A DNA stretch of 64,000 nt. Origin: Reinekea thalattae. Lineage in GTDB: Bacteria > Pseudomonadota > Gammaproteobacteria > Pseudomonadales > Natronospirillaceae. Positions 18,831 to 29,742 of this stretch are shown here, piece after piece. A program made the position numbers and the translations under genes. The stretch lies in NCBI RefSeq assembly GCF_008041945.1, contig NZ_VKAD01000001.1, positions 496,001 through 560,000 of the forward strand, read 5' to 3'. Under the pieces are notes generated by a model. It made no database searches, was not told the origin of the DNA, and saw nothing but the letters and a program-made list of their open reading frames with translations. How positions within the stretch are numbered: the stretch's first letter is position 1; the number at the start of each line of letters is the position of its first letter.

Positions 18831-20603
18831 ATGTCAAAAATAAAAACAATGAGCTTTGATGCCATCGTAATCGGTGGCGGCGGTGCAGGACTACGCGCTG
18901 CATTAGAATTGGCTACATCCGGATTAAATACCGCTGTAGTGTCAAAAGTATTTCCAACTCGTTCGCATACCGTATCCGCTCAGGGCGGCATTACTTGTGC
19001 TATCGCCAGTGCTGACCCAGAAGATGATTGGCGTTGGCATATGTACGATACCGTGAAAGGCTCTGATTATATTGGTGACCAAGACGCTATCGAATACATG
19101 TGCTCAGTCGGGCCGCAAGCCGTTTTTGAATTAGATCATATGGGTTTGCCGTTCTCTCGAACAGAAGAGGGGCGTATTTATCAGCGTCCTTTTGGCGGCC
19201 AGTCTAAGGGTCCAGATAATCCAACTCAGGCGGCTCGAACCTGTGCAGCTGCTGATAGAACCGGACATGCCTTATTGCACACGCTTTATCAGGGCAATTT
19301 AAAAGCTAAGACCAGCTTTTTAAACGAATGGTATGCCGTGGATTTGATTAAAAACGCCACTGGTGCTGTTGTTGGTGTGATTGCCATTGAAATAGAAACT
19401 GGCGATGTTGTGCACATTCGCTCTAAAGCAACTGTTTTAGCAACTGGCGGTGCTGGGCGCATTTACGCCTCAACCACTAACGCTCTGATCAATACCGGTG
19501 ATGGTATTGGTATGGCCTTGCGCGCGGGTTTTCCTGTGCAAGATATGGAAATGTGGCAGTTCCACCCAACCGGTATTTATGGCGCTGGTACGTTGGTAAC
19601 CGAAGGTTGCCGAGGTGAAGGTGGCTATCTTATTAATAAGGATGGCGAACGCTTTATGGAGCGTTATGCGCCTAACGCAAAAGATTTGGCGGGCCGCGAT
19701 GTTGTGGCGCGTTCTATGGTTATGGAAATTTTAGAAGGTCGCGGCGGCGGCGCTGATAATGACCATGTATTCTTAAAGCTAGACCACCTTGGTGAAGAGC
19801 TCTTGCAAGAGCGCTTGCCAGGTATTTTAGAGCTTTCCAAAACCTTTGCTCATGTCGACCCTGCAAAAGAACCGATTCCAGTGGTGCCGACCTGTCACTA
19901 TATGATGGGTGGCATACCAACCAACATTGGCGGCCAAGCTATTCGTTTAGATGAACAAGGCAATGATCAAATTATTGAAGGGCTTTACGCCTGTGGTGAA
20001 GCTGCTTGTGTTTCGGTACATGGTGCTAACCGTTTAGGTGGTAACTCGTTATTAGATTTGGTTGTATTTGGTCGAGCAGCAGGCATTCAGATTCAAGAAA
20101 CGCTACAGCAGGGTTATGACTCAGCAGCTGCCAGCGAAAGTGATATTGAAGCTGCGCTGCAAAAATTAACTGCGCTAGACGCTCGAACTTCTGGTGAGCC
20201 GGTAGCGGAAGTGAAAAAAGACCTACAAAACACGATGCAATTACATTTTGGCGTTTTCCGCGAAGGCGAAAAAATGGCGGAAGGGCGCAAAAAATTAGAG
20301 CAGTTGCGTGAGCGTGTCGAAAACGTAGTGTTGTCTGATCACTCGAAGACCTTTAATACTGCCCGCATCGAGGCGTTGGAATTAGGTAATCTGATGGAGG
20401 TTGCCGAGGCGACCGCCATATCAGCAGATGTGCGTACGGAAAGTCGTGGCGCTCATGCTCGATATGACTTTGAAGATCGCGACGATAAAAATTGGCTATG
20501 CCATTCGGTATATAACCCAACTGCTAAAGAAGTTCTTAAGCGTTCGGTTAATTTTGAGCCTAAAACCGTCGAACCTTTCCAACCTAAAAAGCGTACCTAT
20601 TAA
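18831..20603 (+). CDS. sdhA: Succinate dehydrogenase flavoprotein subunit
   Basis: A 590-residue flavoprotein that oxidises succinate to fumarate on the cytoplasmic face of complex II. It shows the FAD-binding motif [14 protein letters not shown], the covalent-FAD His46 in SHTVSAQGG, the active-site segment [16 protein letters not shown] and the capping-domain MMGGIPTN region. The C-terminal helical domain ends [13 protein letters not shown], as in the bacterial family. It lies 3 bp after sdhD and 10 bp before sdhB. Confidence 0.98.
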   Translation: MSKIKTMSFDAIVIGGGGAGLRAALELATSGLNTAVVSKVFPTRSHTVSAQGGITCAIASADPEDDWRWHMYDTVKGSDYIGDQDAIEYMCSVGPQAVFELDHMGLPFSRTEEGRIYQRPFGGQSKGPDNPTQAARTCAAADRTGHALLHTLYQGNLKAKTSFLNEWYAVDLIKNATGAVVGVIAIEIETGDVVHIRSKATVLATGGAGRIYASTTNALINTGDGIGMALRAGFPVQDMEMWQFHPTGIYGAGTLVTEGCRGEGGYLINKDGERFMERYAPNAKDLAGRDVVARSMVMEILEGRGGGADNDHVFLKLDHLGEELLQERLPGILELSKTFAHVDPAKEPIPVVPTCHYMMGGIPTNIGGQAIRLDEQGNDQIIEGLYACGEAACVSVHGANRLGGNSLLDLVVFGRAAGIQIQETLQQGYDSAAASESDIEAALQKLTALDARTSGEPVAEVKKDLQNTMQLHFGVFREGEKMAEGRKKLEQLRERVENVVLSDHSKTFNTARIEALELGNLMEVAEATAISADVRTESRGAHARYDFEDRDDKNWLCHSVYNPTAKEVLKRSVNFEPKTVEPFQPKKRTY

Positions 20604-20613
20604 GGAAGTGAGC

Positions 20614-21321
20614 ATGAAAGTCAGTGTTTATCGTTATAATCCTGATGTCGATTCCCGACCTTATATGCAGGATTACGAAGTAGAGATTCCAACCGGCAAA
20701 GATCTAATGATCTTGGATGTTTTGAACTTATTAAAAGAACAGGATCCGACGCTCTCTTATCGGCGCTCTTGTCGAGAAGGTGTTTGTGGTTCTGATGGCA
20801 TGAATATCAACGGCACTAACGGATTGGCCTGTATTACATCGTTGTCTGATGTTATTGGTTCTAAAGCCAAATTAGTGCTGCGCCCATTGCCAGGCTTGCC
20901 CGTTATTCGTGATCTTGTTATCGATATGACAACTTTTTATAAACAGTATGAAAAAGTTGAGCCATTTTTAATTAATAATACTCCTGCGCCGGCGATTGAG
21001 CGGTTACAATCCCCAGAGGATCGTGCAAAATTAGATGGCCTTTATGAATGCATCTTGTGCGCTTGTTGTTCTACTGCCTGTCCATCATTCTGGTGGAATC
21101 CAGATAAGTTCATTGGACCATCCGGTTTATTGCAAGCGTATCGTTTCTTGGCTGATAGCCGAGACGATGCAACTGAGGAACGATTATCTCGATTAGATGA
21201 CCCATTTAGCGTTTTCCGCTGTCGAGGCATTATGAATTGTGTCAGTGTATGTCCAAAAGGTTTAAATCCAACTCGTGCGATTGGCCATATACGATCTATG
21301 CTACTAAATAGCGCCATTTAA
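20614..21321 (+). CDS. sdhB: Succinate dehydrogenase iron-sulfur subunit
   Basis: A 235-residue electron-transfer subunit of complex II. The [2Fe-2S] ligands are in SCREGVCGSDG with a later Cys in GLACI; the [4Fe-4S] ligands are in CILCACCSTACP; the [3Fe-4S] and remaining ligands are in CRGIMNCVSVCPKG. The frame stays open upstream to 20401, but that part overlaps sdhA. The ATG at 20614, with AAGGAAG before it, gives the family N-terminus MKVSVYRYNPDVD. The stop codon sits inside an 8-bp hairpin (21312-21329). Confidence 0.97.
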   Translation: MKVSVYRYNPDVDSRPYMQDYEVEIPTGKDLMILDVLNLLKEQDPTLSYRRSCREGVCGSDGMNINGTNGLACITSLSDVIGSKAKLVLRPLPGLPVIRDLVIDMTTFYKQYEKVEPFLINNTPAPAIERLQSPEDRAKLDGLYECILCACCSTACPSFWWNPDKFIGPSGLLQAYRFLADSRDDATEERLSRLDDPFSVFRCRGIMNCVSVCPKGLNPTRAIGHIRSMLLNSAI

Positions 21322-21333
21322 AAATGGCGTTTT
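21312..21333 (+). terminator. Hairpin at the sdhB stop codon, possible attenuator
   Basis: CGCCATTT (21312-21319), AA, AAATGGCG (21322-21329), then only four T. The loop is very tight and the stem contains the sdhB stop codon. It may cause partial termination or protect the sdh mRNA end before sucA; it is too weak to call a full terminator. Confidence 0.4.
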
Positions 21334-21411
21334 GGATGTTTTAAGTGAGCAAGTACGTGTATTGCAATGAATGACGGTCGTGGTGTAGCGAATAGATAGT
21401 AAGGTTATATA

Positions 21412-24249
21412 ATGCGAAATGCTTCAATGGAAGAGCAGTGGTTATCATCCCATTTATCAGGCGGTAACCAAACTTATTTAGATGAAATGTACGAAGCTTA
21501 TCTGCAAGATCCGAATTCGGTTCCAGAGCAGTGGCGAACTATTTTTGATAAGCTGCCCAGCGTTAGCGAAGAAGTCACTACCGATACTCCTCATAAGCCA
21601 GTGCGCGATCATTACCTGTTAATGGGTAAGTCTCCCAAATTAGCAACCGACACCTTGGCTCCAAGCCTAGTTACCGAGCATGAACGTAAGCAGGTTCGTG
21701 TGCATCAGCTTGCTACAGCGTACCGCTTGCGTGGCCATCAGCGCTCCGATCTCGATCCCTTAGGCCTTAAAAAGCAATCTTCTGTTCCTGACTTGGACCC
21801 TAAATATCATGGTCTAAGCATGGCGGATATGGAAACTATCTACCAATGCGCCAACCTTTATATTGGCCGTCAGGAAGCGCCACTTAAAGACATTATTGGT
21901 GCTATGGAGCAAACCTACTGTGGTTCGGTAGGGGCTGAATTTACCCATATTGTTAACACATCCGAGCGCCGCTGGATTGAATTGAGAATGGAGTCTGTGC
22001 GCTCTAATCCTGAGTTTTCGGTCGATGCGCGCAAGCATATTTTAGAGCGTCTTTGTGCCGGTGAAGGTATTGAAAAATATTTAGGCTCTAAGTATCCAGG
22101 AACAAAGCGATTTGGTCTTGAAGGTGGTGAAGCTCTTATTCCGTTAATGGATGAGCTGATTCAACGCAGTGGCTCTTATGGTGCTAAAGAAGTTGTTATT
22201 GGCATGGCTCACCGTGGCCGACTTAATATGCTGGTCAATATTTTGGGTAAAAATCCTGCCGATCTATTCGATGAATTTGAAGGTAAATCTTTCTTAACGG
22301 AAGGCTCAGGCGATGTGAAATACCATCAAGGCTTTTCGTCTAATGTCATGACTTCCGGTGGCGAAATTCACCTAGCATTGGCTTTTAATCCATCGCATTT
22401 AGAAATTGCAGCGCCAGTGGTTGAAGGGTCTGTTCGGGCTCGCCAAGATCGACGTAAAGACAGCGATGGTAGTCTCGTTATACCTGTCAATATTCATGGT
22501 GATGCCGCCTTTGCTGGGCAAGGCGTCGTTATGGAAACCTTGCAGATGTCGCAAACTCGCGGTTACGGCACGGGTGGTACGATTCATATTATCATTAACA
22601 ACCAAGTTGGTTTTACCACATCAAAGCAAGACGATGCGCGTTCAACTGAGCACCCAACCGACGTTGCTAAGATGGTACAAGCGCCTATTTTCCATGTGAA
22701 TGGTGATGACCCAGAAGCGGTCGTTTTTGCAACACAGCTGGCTGTCGATTATCGACAACAGTTTAAGCGCGATGTTGTTATCGATTTAGTTTGTTACCGT
22801 CGCCGTGGCCATAACGAAGCAGATGAACCAGCGATGACTCAGCCGCTGATGTACAAATCTATTCGTAAGCACAAAACAACATTTGAGCTGTATTCAGAAA
22901 AATTAAAGCAGAGCGGTGTTGTCTCACAAGACGAGATTAAACAGCTGGTTGATAAATATCGTGAATCATTAGCCAGTGGTGAACATGTTGCTAATGCGCT
23001 GGTAAAAGAACCGAACAGCTCGTTATTTGTTGACTGGAAGCCGTACCTTAACCAGCCAGTAAATGATGACTTTGACACTAGCTTCGACCTTAAGCGCTTA
23101 CAAGAATTAGCGCATATTATTAACACGCCACAAGAAAGTTTCCCGCTGCAGCGGCAGGTTAATAAAATCATGGAAGATCGAGGCAAAATGGCCAAAGGTG
23201 CATTGCCGATCAATTGGGGTTTTGCCGAAACACTCGCCTATGCAACGATTATTGATCAGGGTTTACCGGTACGTATTACTGGTCAGGATGTTGGTCGTGG
23301 CACCTTTGTGCATCGTCATGCCGTTTGGCATAACCAAAACGATGGCAGTAGTTTTGTGCCGCTAGCGAACATCTCCGAAGATCAGGCAAGCTTTGAAATT
23401 TATGACTCGTTCTTATCAGAAGAAGCGGTATTGGCTTTTGAGTATGGTTACGCCACAACAATGCCTAATGCGTTGGTTATCTGGGAGGCTCAATTTGGTG
23501 ATTTTGCCAACGGCGCTCAGGTCGTTATTGATCAGTTTATTACATCGGGTGAAGGTAAGTGGGGCCGCCTATGTGGCCTTACGATGTTGTTACCGCATGG
23601 CTATGAAGGGCAGGGACCAGAACATTCATCAGCTCGTTTAGAGCGTTATTTACAGCTCTGTGCCGAATATAATATTCAGGTCTGTATGCCAACCACGCCA
23701 GCGCAGGTTTATCATATGTTAAGACGTCAAATTGTGCGCAACTTGCGTAAGCCGCTTGTGGTGATGTCGCCTAAGAGCTTATTGCGTCACAAAGATGCGG
23801 TTTCAACCTTAGAAGAGTTAGCTGACGGTCGTTTCCAAACGGTTTTAGATGACCCTAGTGCCGATGAAAACAAGGTGACCCGAGTGGTGGTTTGCTCAGG
23901 CAAGGTTTACTACGATTTAAAAGATAAAATTCAAAAAGAAGGCGTTGATAACGTTGCCGTGATTCGTGTCGAACAGCTGTATCCATTCCCTGAGGATCGT
24001 TTGTTTGAAGTGATGTCACGTTACAAAAAAATCGACGATGTTATTTGGTGTCAAGAAGAGCCAATGAATCAGGGAGCATGGTACTCCAGTCAACATCATG
24101 TCCGATACGTTGTTAACCGTATCAACCCGAATCTCTATTTACGTTACGCTGGACGAGAGGCTTCTGCATCACCGGCTGCTGGTTATATGTCGCTGCATTT
24201 AGAACAACTCGAAAAATTCCTCAACGACGCAATACTGAATATTCAGTAA
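21412..24249 (+). CDS. sucA: 2-oxoglutarate dehydrogenase E1 component
   Basis: A 945-residue thiamine-diphosphate enzyme that decarboxylates 2-oxoglutarate and passes the succinyl group to SucB-bound lipoate. N-terminal LSGGNQTYLDEMYEAYLQDP is the conserved E1o leader that contacts the complex. GMAHRGRLNML and NGDDPEAV belong to the ThDP-binding core, and the C-terminal transketolase-type half includes GQDVGRGTFVHRHAVWHNQ and LLPHGYEGQGPEHSSARLER. The length equals the family norm (about 930-945). It sits 90 bp after sdhB and 30 bp before sucB in the same operon direction. Confidence 0.98.
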   Translation: MRNASMEEQWLSSHLSGGNQTYLDEMYEAYLQDPNSVPEQWRTIFDKLPSVSEEVTTDTPHKPVRDHYLLMGKSPKLATDTLAPSLVTEHERKQVRVHQLATAYRLRGHQRSDLDPLGLKKQSSVPDLDPKYHGLSMADMETIYQCANLYIGRQEAPLKDIIGAMEQTYCGSVGAEFTHIVNTSERRWIELRMESVRSNPEFSVDARKHILERLCAGEGIEKYLGSKYPGTKRFGLEGGEALIPLMDELIQRSGSYGAKEVVIGMAHRGRLNMLVNILGKNPADLFDEFEGKSFLTEGSGDVKYHQGFSSNVMTSGGEIHLALAFNPSHLEIAAPVVEGSVRARQDRRKDSDGSLVIPVNIHGDAAFAGQGVVMETLQMSQTRGYGTGGTIHIIINNQVGFTTSKQDDARSTEHPTDVAKMVQAPIFHVNGDDPEAVVFATQLAVDYRQQFKRDVVIDLVCYRRRGHNEADEPAMTQPLMYKSIRKHKTTFELYSEKLKQSGVVSQDEIKQLVDKYRESLASGEHVANALVKEPNSSLFVDWKPYLNQPVNDDFDTSFDLKRLQELAHIINTPQESFPLQRQVNKIMEDRGKMAKGALPINWGFAETLAYATIIDQGLPVRITGQDVGRGTFVHRHAVWHNQNDGSSFVPLANISEDQASFEIYDSFLSEEAVLAFEYGYATTMPNALVIWEAQFGDFANGAQVVIDQFITSGEGKWGRLCGLTMLLPHGYEGQGPEHSSARLERYLQLCAEYNIQVCMPTTPAQVYHMLRRQIVRNLRKPLVVMSPKSLLRHKDAVSTLEELADGRFQTVLDDPSADENKVTRVVVCSGKVYYDLKDKIQKEGVDNVAVIRVEQLYPFPEDRLFEVMSRYKKIDDVIWCQEEPMNQGAWYSSQHHVRYVVNRINPNLYLRYAGREASASPAAGYMSLHLEQLEKFLNDAILNIQ

Positions 24250-24279
24250 TCGATAAGGCGGAGCACTTAAGGACTTACT

Positions 24280-25545
24280 ATGGCAATAGAAATTAAAGCA
24301 CCTCAATTCCCAGAATCCGTCGCTGACGGCACTATCTCTGTTTGGCATAAGCAGCCAGGAGAAGCGGTTTCTCGTGACGAGCTTCTTGTTGATATCGAAA
24401 CCGACAAGGTGGTCTTAGAAATTGTTGCACCGGCGGATGGCAAGATTAGCGATATCATTAAAAACGAAGGTGATGTTGTTGAAAGCCAAGAGGTGATCGG
24501 CCATTTTGTCGAAGGTGACATATCTGAGTCTGAGCAACCTTCTACGTCTGAAGGCGCCTCGGTTAGCTCGCCGATTGCTGGCAGTGCAGACACACCAATG
24601 AGTCCTGCAGCTCGCAAATTGGCCGACGAACATAATCTCTCTGCTGAGCAAATAGTCGGCACGGGTAAAGGCGGCCGAATTACGAAAGAGGATGTGCTCA
24701 GCAAAACTCAAGAAAGTAGCTCTGCGCCGGTTGCAAAAACTGAGACCAAATCAGAAACATCTGCACCTGCAGAGCATTCAATGCCGGGCATGATGCCGCC
24801 AATGAGTGGCTCAAGCACAGATGCTCCAGCGCAATCAGGTGCTCGTTCAGAAAAACGTGTGCCAATGACTCGGCTGCGTAAACGCATCGCGGAACGATTG
24901 CTGGATGCTAAGAACAACACCGCAATGCTAACAACCTTTAACGAGGTGAATATGCAGCCTGTGATGGAGCTGCGCAAAAAGTATAAAGATCAATTCGAGA
25001 AAGCTCATAATGGCACTCGCCTTGGCTTCATGTCGTTTTTTGTTAAGGCGGCAACAGAGGCTTTAAGACGTCATCCAGAAGTAAATGCCTCACTAGATGG
25101 TGACGATGTGGTGTATCATGGGTATTATGATATAGGTGTTGCGGTTTCGAGCAATAGAGGTTTGGTTGTTCCTATCCTTCGTGATACGGATCTTATGAGT
25201 TTAGCCGGTGTTGAAAGTGCCATCCGTGATTTTGGTGAGCGAGCTCAGCAAGGTCAGTTAGGCATTGAGGAAATGCAAGGCGGAACATTCACCATCTCTA
25301 ATGGCGGTGTGTTCGGCTCTTTAATGTCGACTCCAATTCTAAACCCACCTCAAACAGCTATTCTGGGTATGCATAAAATTCAGGAAAGACCCATGGCTGT
25401 GAACGGTGAGGTGAAGGTCTTACCAATGATGTATCTTGCGTTGTCCTATGACCATCGATTAATTGACGGCAAAGAAGCTGTTCAATTTTTAGTCGCAATT
25501 AAAGATATGCTTGAAGACCCTGCAAGAATTTTGTTAGAACTGTAA
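24280..25545 (+). CDS. sucB: Dihydrolipoyllysine succinyltransferase (E2 of 2-oxoglutarate dehydrogenase)
   Basis: A 421-residue E2 core protein. It has one lipoyl domain at residues 2-76, with the lipoylated Lys43 in [11 protein letters not shown]; a peripheral subunit-binding domain near 106-142 ([13 protein letters not shown]); a flexible Ala/Ser/Pro/Met linker (residues 145-195); and the catalytic domain to the end with [13 protein letters not shown] carrying the active His/Asp. It transfers succinyl groups to CoA. lpd follows after 78 bp, separated by a GC-rich hairpin. Lys43 would be a target for the lipoate ligase gene at 55959. Confidence 0.98.
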   Translation: MAIEIKAPQFPESVADGTISVWHKQPGEAVSRDELLVDIETDKVVLEIVAPADGKISDIIKNEGDVVESQEVIGHFVEGDISESEQPSTSEGASVSSPIAGSADTPMSPAARKLADEHNLSAEQIVGTGKGGRITKEDVLSKTQESSSAPVAKTETKSETSAPAEHSMPGMMPPMSGSSTDAPAQSGARSEKRVPMTRLRKRIAERLLDAKNNTAMLTTFNEVNMQPVMELRKKYKDQFEKAHNGTRLGFMSFFVKAATEALRRHPEVNASLDGDDVVYHGYYDIGVAVSSNRGLVVPILRDTDLMSLAGVESAIRDFGERAQQGQLGIEEMQGGTFTISNGGVFGSLMSTPILNPPQTAILGMHKIQERPMAVNGEVKVLPMMYLALSYDHRLIDGKEAVQFLVAIKDMLEDPARILLEL

Positions 25546-25573
25546 TTTAAAATAAGTTTTCATGCTTTCGATT

Positions 25574-25592
25574 AGGGGCTGCAGCCCCTTTA
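25574..25592 (+). terminator. Intercistronic hairpin between sucB and lpd
   Basis: AGGGGCTGCAGCCCCT at 25574-25589 is a 16-bp perfect palindrome that folds as AGGGGC, TGCA loop, GCCCCT, followed by only three T. It resembles a partial terminator or an mRNA-processing stem that could set different SucAB and Lpd levels. Confidence 0.5.
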
Positions 25593-25593
25593 A

Positions 25594-27060
<1,467 letters not shown>

Positions 27061-27080
27061 TCCTGATTATGATTAACATG

Positions 27081-27112
27081 AGAGCGAAGCTAATCACTTC
27101 GCTCTTTTTTTA
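27081..27112 (+). terminator. Rho-independent terminator after lpdA
   Basis: AGAGCGAAG (27081-27089), 8-base loop, CTTCGCTCT (27098-27106), then a run of T to about 27111. It separates sdh-suc-lpd from sucCD. Confidence 0.88.
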
Positions 27113-27144
27113 ACTGGACAAAAGTGAATTAATACGCAAACTCA

Positions 27145-27167
27145 TTTTTAAACGTACAGTTTAAAAA
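27145..27167. promoter_or_regulatory. 23-bp palindrome upstream of sucCD
   Basis: TTTTTAAAC (27145-27153), centre GTACA, and GTTTAAAAA (27159-27167) form a perfect 9-bp inverted repeat 53 bp before the sucC ATG. Because a strong terminator precedes it, sucCD must have its own promoter here, and this site is placed to act as an operator. Confidence 0.45.
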
Positions 27168-27220
27168 CTATCTAATAATAACTAGTGACCTAATAACAAC
27201 TAAAAGAAGGCAGTGAAAAT

Positions 27221-28390
27221 ATGAACCTTCACGAATATCAAGGAAAACAACTTTTCAAACAATACGGTTTACCGGTTTCTGAGGGTTACGCATGTGACAC
27301 CCCGGAAGAGGTAAGCGATGCTATTTCTAGAATTTCTGGCGATAAATGGATTGTAAAAACACAAGTCCATGCAGGCGGCCGAGGAAAAGCAGGCGGAGTT
27401 AAATTGGTTCAGTCGGCAGAAGAAGCTAAAGACTTTGCAGCGCAATGGCTGGGTAAAAATCTCGTTACTTTTCAAACAGACGCCAAAGGCCAACCGGTCA
27501 GTAAAATTTTAGTAGAGGCTTGTTGCTCCATTGAAAAGGAGTACTACTTAGGTGCCGTTGTTGACCGCTCTAGTCGCCGAATCGTTTTCATGGCTTCTAC
27601 AGAGGGCGGCGTTGAAATCGAAAAAGTCGCTGAACAAACCCCTGAAAAAATCGTAAAAACAGAGATCGATCCATTGGCTGGACCTCAGGCTTATCAAGGG
27701 CGTGAACTCGCATTTAAGCTAGGACTTTCTGGCACTCAAATTAGGCAGTTCACTAATATATTTCTTGGTCTTGCCAAGTTGTTTATCGAAAAAGATTTAG
27801 CCTTAATTGAAATCAATCCATTAGTAACGACAACCGATGGTGACTTGCATTGCTTAGACTCTAAAGTAAGCATCGACAGCAATGCGCTGTATCGCCATAA
27901 AGATTTACAAGCCATGCATGACCCTAGCCAAGAAGATGCGCGAGAAGCTGAAGCGGCAGAGTGGGAGCTTAATTATGTAGCACTAGATGGCAACATCGGC
28001 TGCATGGTGAACGGTGCTGGTCTCGCAATGGGGACCATGGACATTGTTAACTTACATGGTGGCTCACCGGCTAACTTTTTAGACGTTGGCGGCGGCGCAA
28101 CAAAAGAACGCGTTGCTGAAGCTTTTAAAATTATTTTATCAGATGACAATGTCAAAGCTGTATTCGTTAATATTTTTGGCGGCATTGTTCGGTGCGACAT
28201 GATCGCCGAAGGCGTCATCGGTGCGGTAGAAGAAGTCGGGGTCAAGGTGCCTGTTATTGTTCGTTTAGAAGGCAATAACGCTGAGTTAGGCTCTAAAAAA
28301 TTAGCTCAAAGTGGGTTAAATATTATTGCGGCATCCTCTTTAGCTGACGGCGCAAAACAGGCTGTTGCAGCGGCAGGAGGTGCACAATGA
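27221..28390 (+). CDS. sucC: Succinyl-CoA ligase (ADP-forming) beta subunit
   Basis: A 389-residue ATP-grasp subunit that makes ATP from succinyl-CoA, ADP and phosphate with Suc[21 protein letters not shown] opens the ATP-grasp fold; [38 protein letters not shown] and [11 protein letters not shown] are family signatures. The length matches E. coli SucC (388). The stop overlaps the sucD start by 4 bp (ATGA), so translation is coupled. It is preceded by a terminator and a 23-bp palindrome. Confidence 0.98.
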   Translation: MNLHEYQGKQLFKQYGLPVSEGYACDTPEEVSDAISRISGDKWIVKTQVHAGGRGKAGGVKLVQSAEEAKDFAAQWLGKNLVTFQTDAKGQPVSKILVEACCSIEKEYYLGAVVDRSSRRIVFMASTEGGVEIEKVAEQTPEKIVKTEIDPLAGPQAYQGRELAFKLGLSGTQIRQFTNIFLGLAKLFIEKDLALIEINPLVTTTDGDLHCLDSKVSIDSNALYRHKDLQAMHDPSQEDAREAEAAEWELNYVALDGNIGCMVNGAGLAMGTMDIVNLHGGSPANFLDVGGGATKERVAEAFKIILSDDNVKAVFVNIFGGIVRCDMIAEGVIGAVEEVGVKVPVIVRLEGNNAELGSKKLAQSGLNIIAASSLADGAKQAVAAAGGAQ

Positions 28391-29259
28391 GCATTTTAAT
28401 TAATAAAAATACCAAAGTTATATGCCAAGGTTTTACCGGAGCTCAAGGTACTTTTCATAGTGAGCAGGCGATTGATTATGGAACGCAAATGGTTGGCGGT
28501 GTTTCCCCAGGAAAAGGTGGCACTCAACATCTAGGGTTGCCAGTTTTTAATACCGTACGTGAAGCAGTACAGGCTACTGGGGCACAAGCAACGGTTATTT
28601 ATGTTCCGGCTCCTTTCTGTAAGGATGCCATTATCGAGGCTGCAGACAGCGGTATTGAACTGATCGTTTGCATCACCGAAGGTATCCCAACCTTAGATAT
28701 GTTAGTCGCCAAAGAGTACGTCGACCGTAAAGGCGTTCGTATGATTGGTCCTAACTGTCCAGGGGTTATTACACCAGATGAATGCAAGATCGGTATTATG
28801 CCTGGACACATTCATCGACCAGGAAAGGTCGGGATTGTTTCTCGTTCAGGTACGCTGACTTACGAGGCTGTTAAGCAGACGACCGATCATGGCTTTGGTC
28901 AATCAACCTGTGTTGGTATCGGTGGCGATCCGATACCTGGCTCTAACTTTATTGATATTTTGCAGTTATTTGAGCAAGACCCAGCAACGGAAGCGATTGT
29001 AATGATCGGTGAAATTGGTGGCACAGCAGAAGAAGAGGCAGCAGCCTTTATTAAAGCCAATGTTACCAAACCGGTTGTTTCTTACATTGCTGGCGTAACA
29101 GCGCCGCCGGGTAAACGCATGGGGCATGCCGGTGCTATCATTTCTGGCGGCAAGGGCACAGCAGATGAGAAATTTGCAGCACTGAATGACGCTGGCGTTA
29201 AAACGGTTCGTTCGTTAGCAGATATCGGTAGCGCTTTAAAAGAGATTACCGGCTGGTAA
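28387..29259 (+). CDS. sucD: Succinyl-CoA ligase alpha subunit
   Basis: A 290-residue CoA-binding subunit carrying the phosphohistidine. The N-terminal Rossmann domain has [29 protein letters not shown] lies mid-protein; the catalytic His247 is in [17 protein letters not shown]. The length matches E. coli SucD (289). Translated from the ATGA overlap with sucC and followed directly by a strong terminator. Confidence 0.98.
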   Translation: MSILINKNTKVICQGFTGAQGTFHSEQAIDYGTQMVGGVSPGKGGTQHLGLPVFNTVREAVQATGAQATVIYVPAPFCKDAIIEAADSGIELIVCITEGIPTLDMLVAKEYVDRKGVRMIGPNCPGVITPDECKIGIMPGHIHRPGKVGIVSRSGTLTYEAVKQTTDHGFGQSTCVGIGGDPIPGSNFIDILQLFEQDPATEAIVMIGEIGGTAEEEAAAFIKANVTKPVVSYIAGVTAPPGKRMGHAGAIISGGKGTADEKFAALNDAGVKTVRSLADIGSALKEITGW

Positions 29260-29283
29260 TTTGAGCAGAAAGTTTCTTCGCAT

Positions 29284-29313
29284 AAAAAAGCGACCACTGA
29301 GGTCGCTTTTTTT
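29284..29313 (+). terminator. Rho-independent terminator after sucD
   Basis: AAAAAAGCGACC (29284-29295), 5-base loop, GGTCGC plus seven T (29301-29313). It is 25 bp past the sucD stop. Confidence 0.9.
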
Positions 29314-29319
29314 ATGGCT

Positions 29320-29380
29320 ATTTTTTTTACTTACTTTTTTTCTTTTTATTTATTTATTTATTTAGCAAGTAAGCAAGCAA
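29320..29380. repeat. Low-complexity T-rich tract with TTTA and AAGC tandem repeats
   Basis: After the sucD terminator come T-rich runs, then consecutive TTTA units at about 29345-29364 and AAGT/AAGC-type units (AGCAAGTAAGCAAGC) at about 29364-29379, ending at the stop codon of the leftward gene. It is noncoding on the plus strand and looks like a short tetranucleotide microsatellite. Confidence 0.6.
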
Positions 29381-29668
29381 TCAGTCTTTGCTATCGTCTC
29401 TATTAACTACTTCACCCTCAATAACATCGTTTTGACGAAACTGAGATTGATAACGATGGAAGTGCTTTGGGCCAGAGAATAATGGCCGGCCAGTGATTTT
29501 CATCTTGATTTTATTAACGATAGCTAAGGTAAATGCAATCACTGCGAAACTAATAATGAAAACCATACCGATCCAGAATAGGCTGATCATTAAGAATACA
29601 GAGACTGCAAATATTAAAAAGCGTTGCCACAGTGGCCGATTATAGAGGTGTTTAAAATGTATATTCAC
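29381..29668 (-). CDS. Small membrane protein of unknown function
   Basis: A 95-residue protein starting at GTG (complement of 29666-29668) behind an AAGG. One long hydrophobic stretch, FLIFAVSVFLMISLFWIGMV and on to about residue 50, can form two closely spaced membrane helices. A basic segment KIKMKITGRPLFSGPKHF and a charged tail IEGEVVNRDDSKD follow. I recognise no family. The IEGEVV tail resembles those of small membrane proteins in which such tails are exposed to the cytoplasm, but that is only an impression. It is probably downstream of the MFS gene on the same strand, 74 bp away. Confidence 0.6.
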   Translation of the reverse strand: MNIHFKHLYNRPLWQRFLIFAVSVFLMISLFWIGMVFIISFAVIAFTLAIVNKIKMKITGRPLFSGPKHFHRYQSQFRQNDVIEGEVVNRDDSKD

Positions 29669-29742
29669 GTACTAGCCTTAATGCATGGTCTGAATTTCTA
29701 TATTGCAGCCATTGTTACTTATTTCAATTGAATTTTGTCAGT

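Noticed and set aside
20401-20613. Extension of the sdhB frame upstream of 20614
   Set aside because: It overlaps the sdhA coding region and has no homology to SdhB; ATG 20614 has a good ribosome site and the correct N-terminus.
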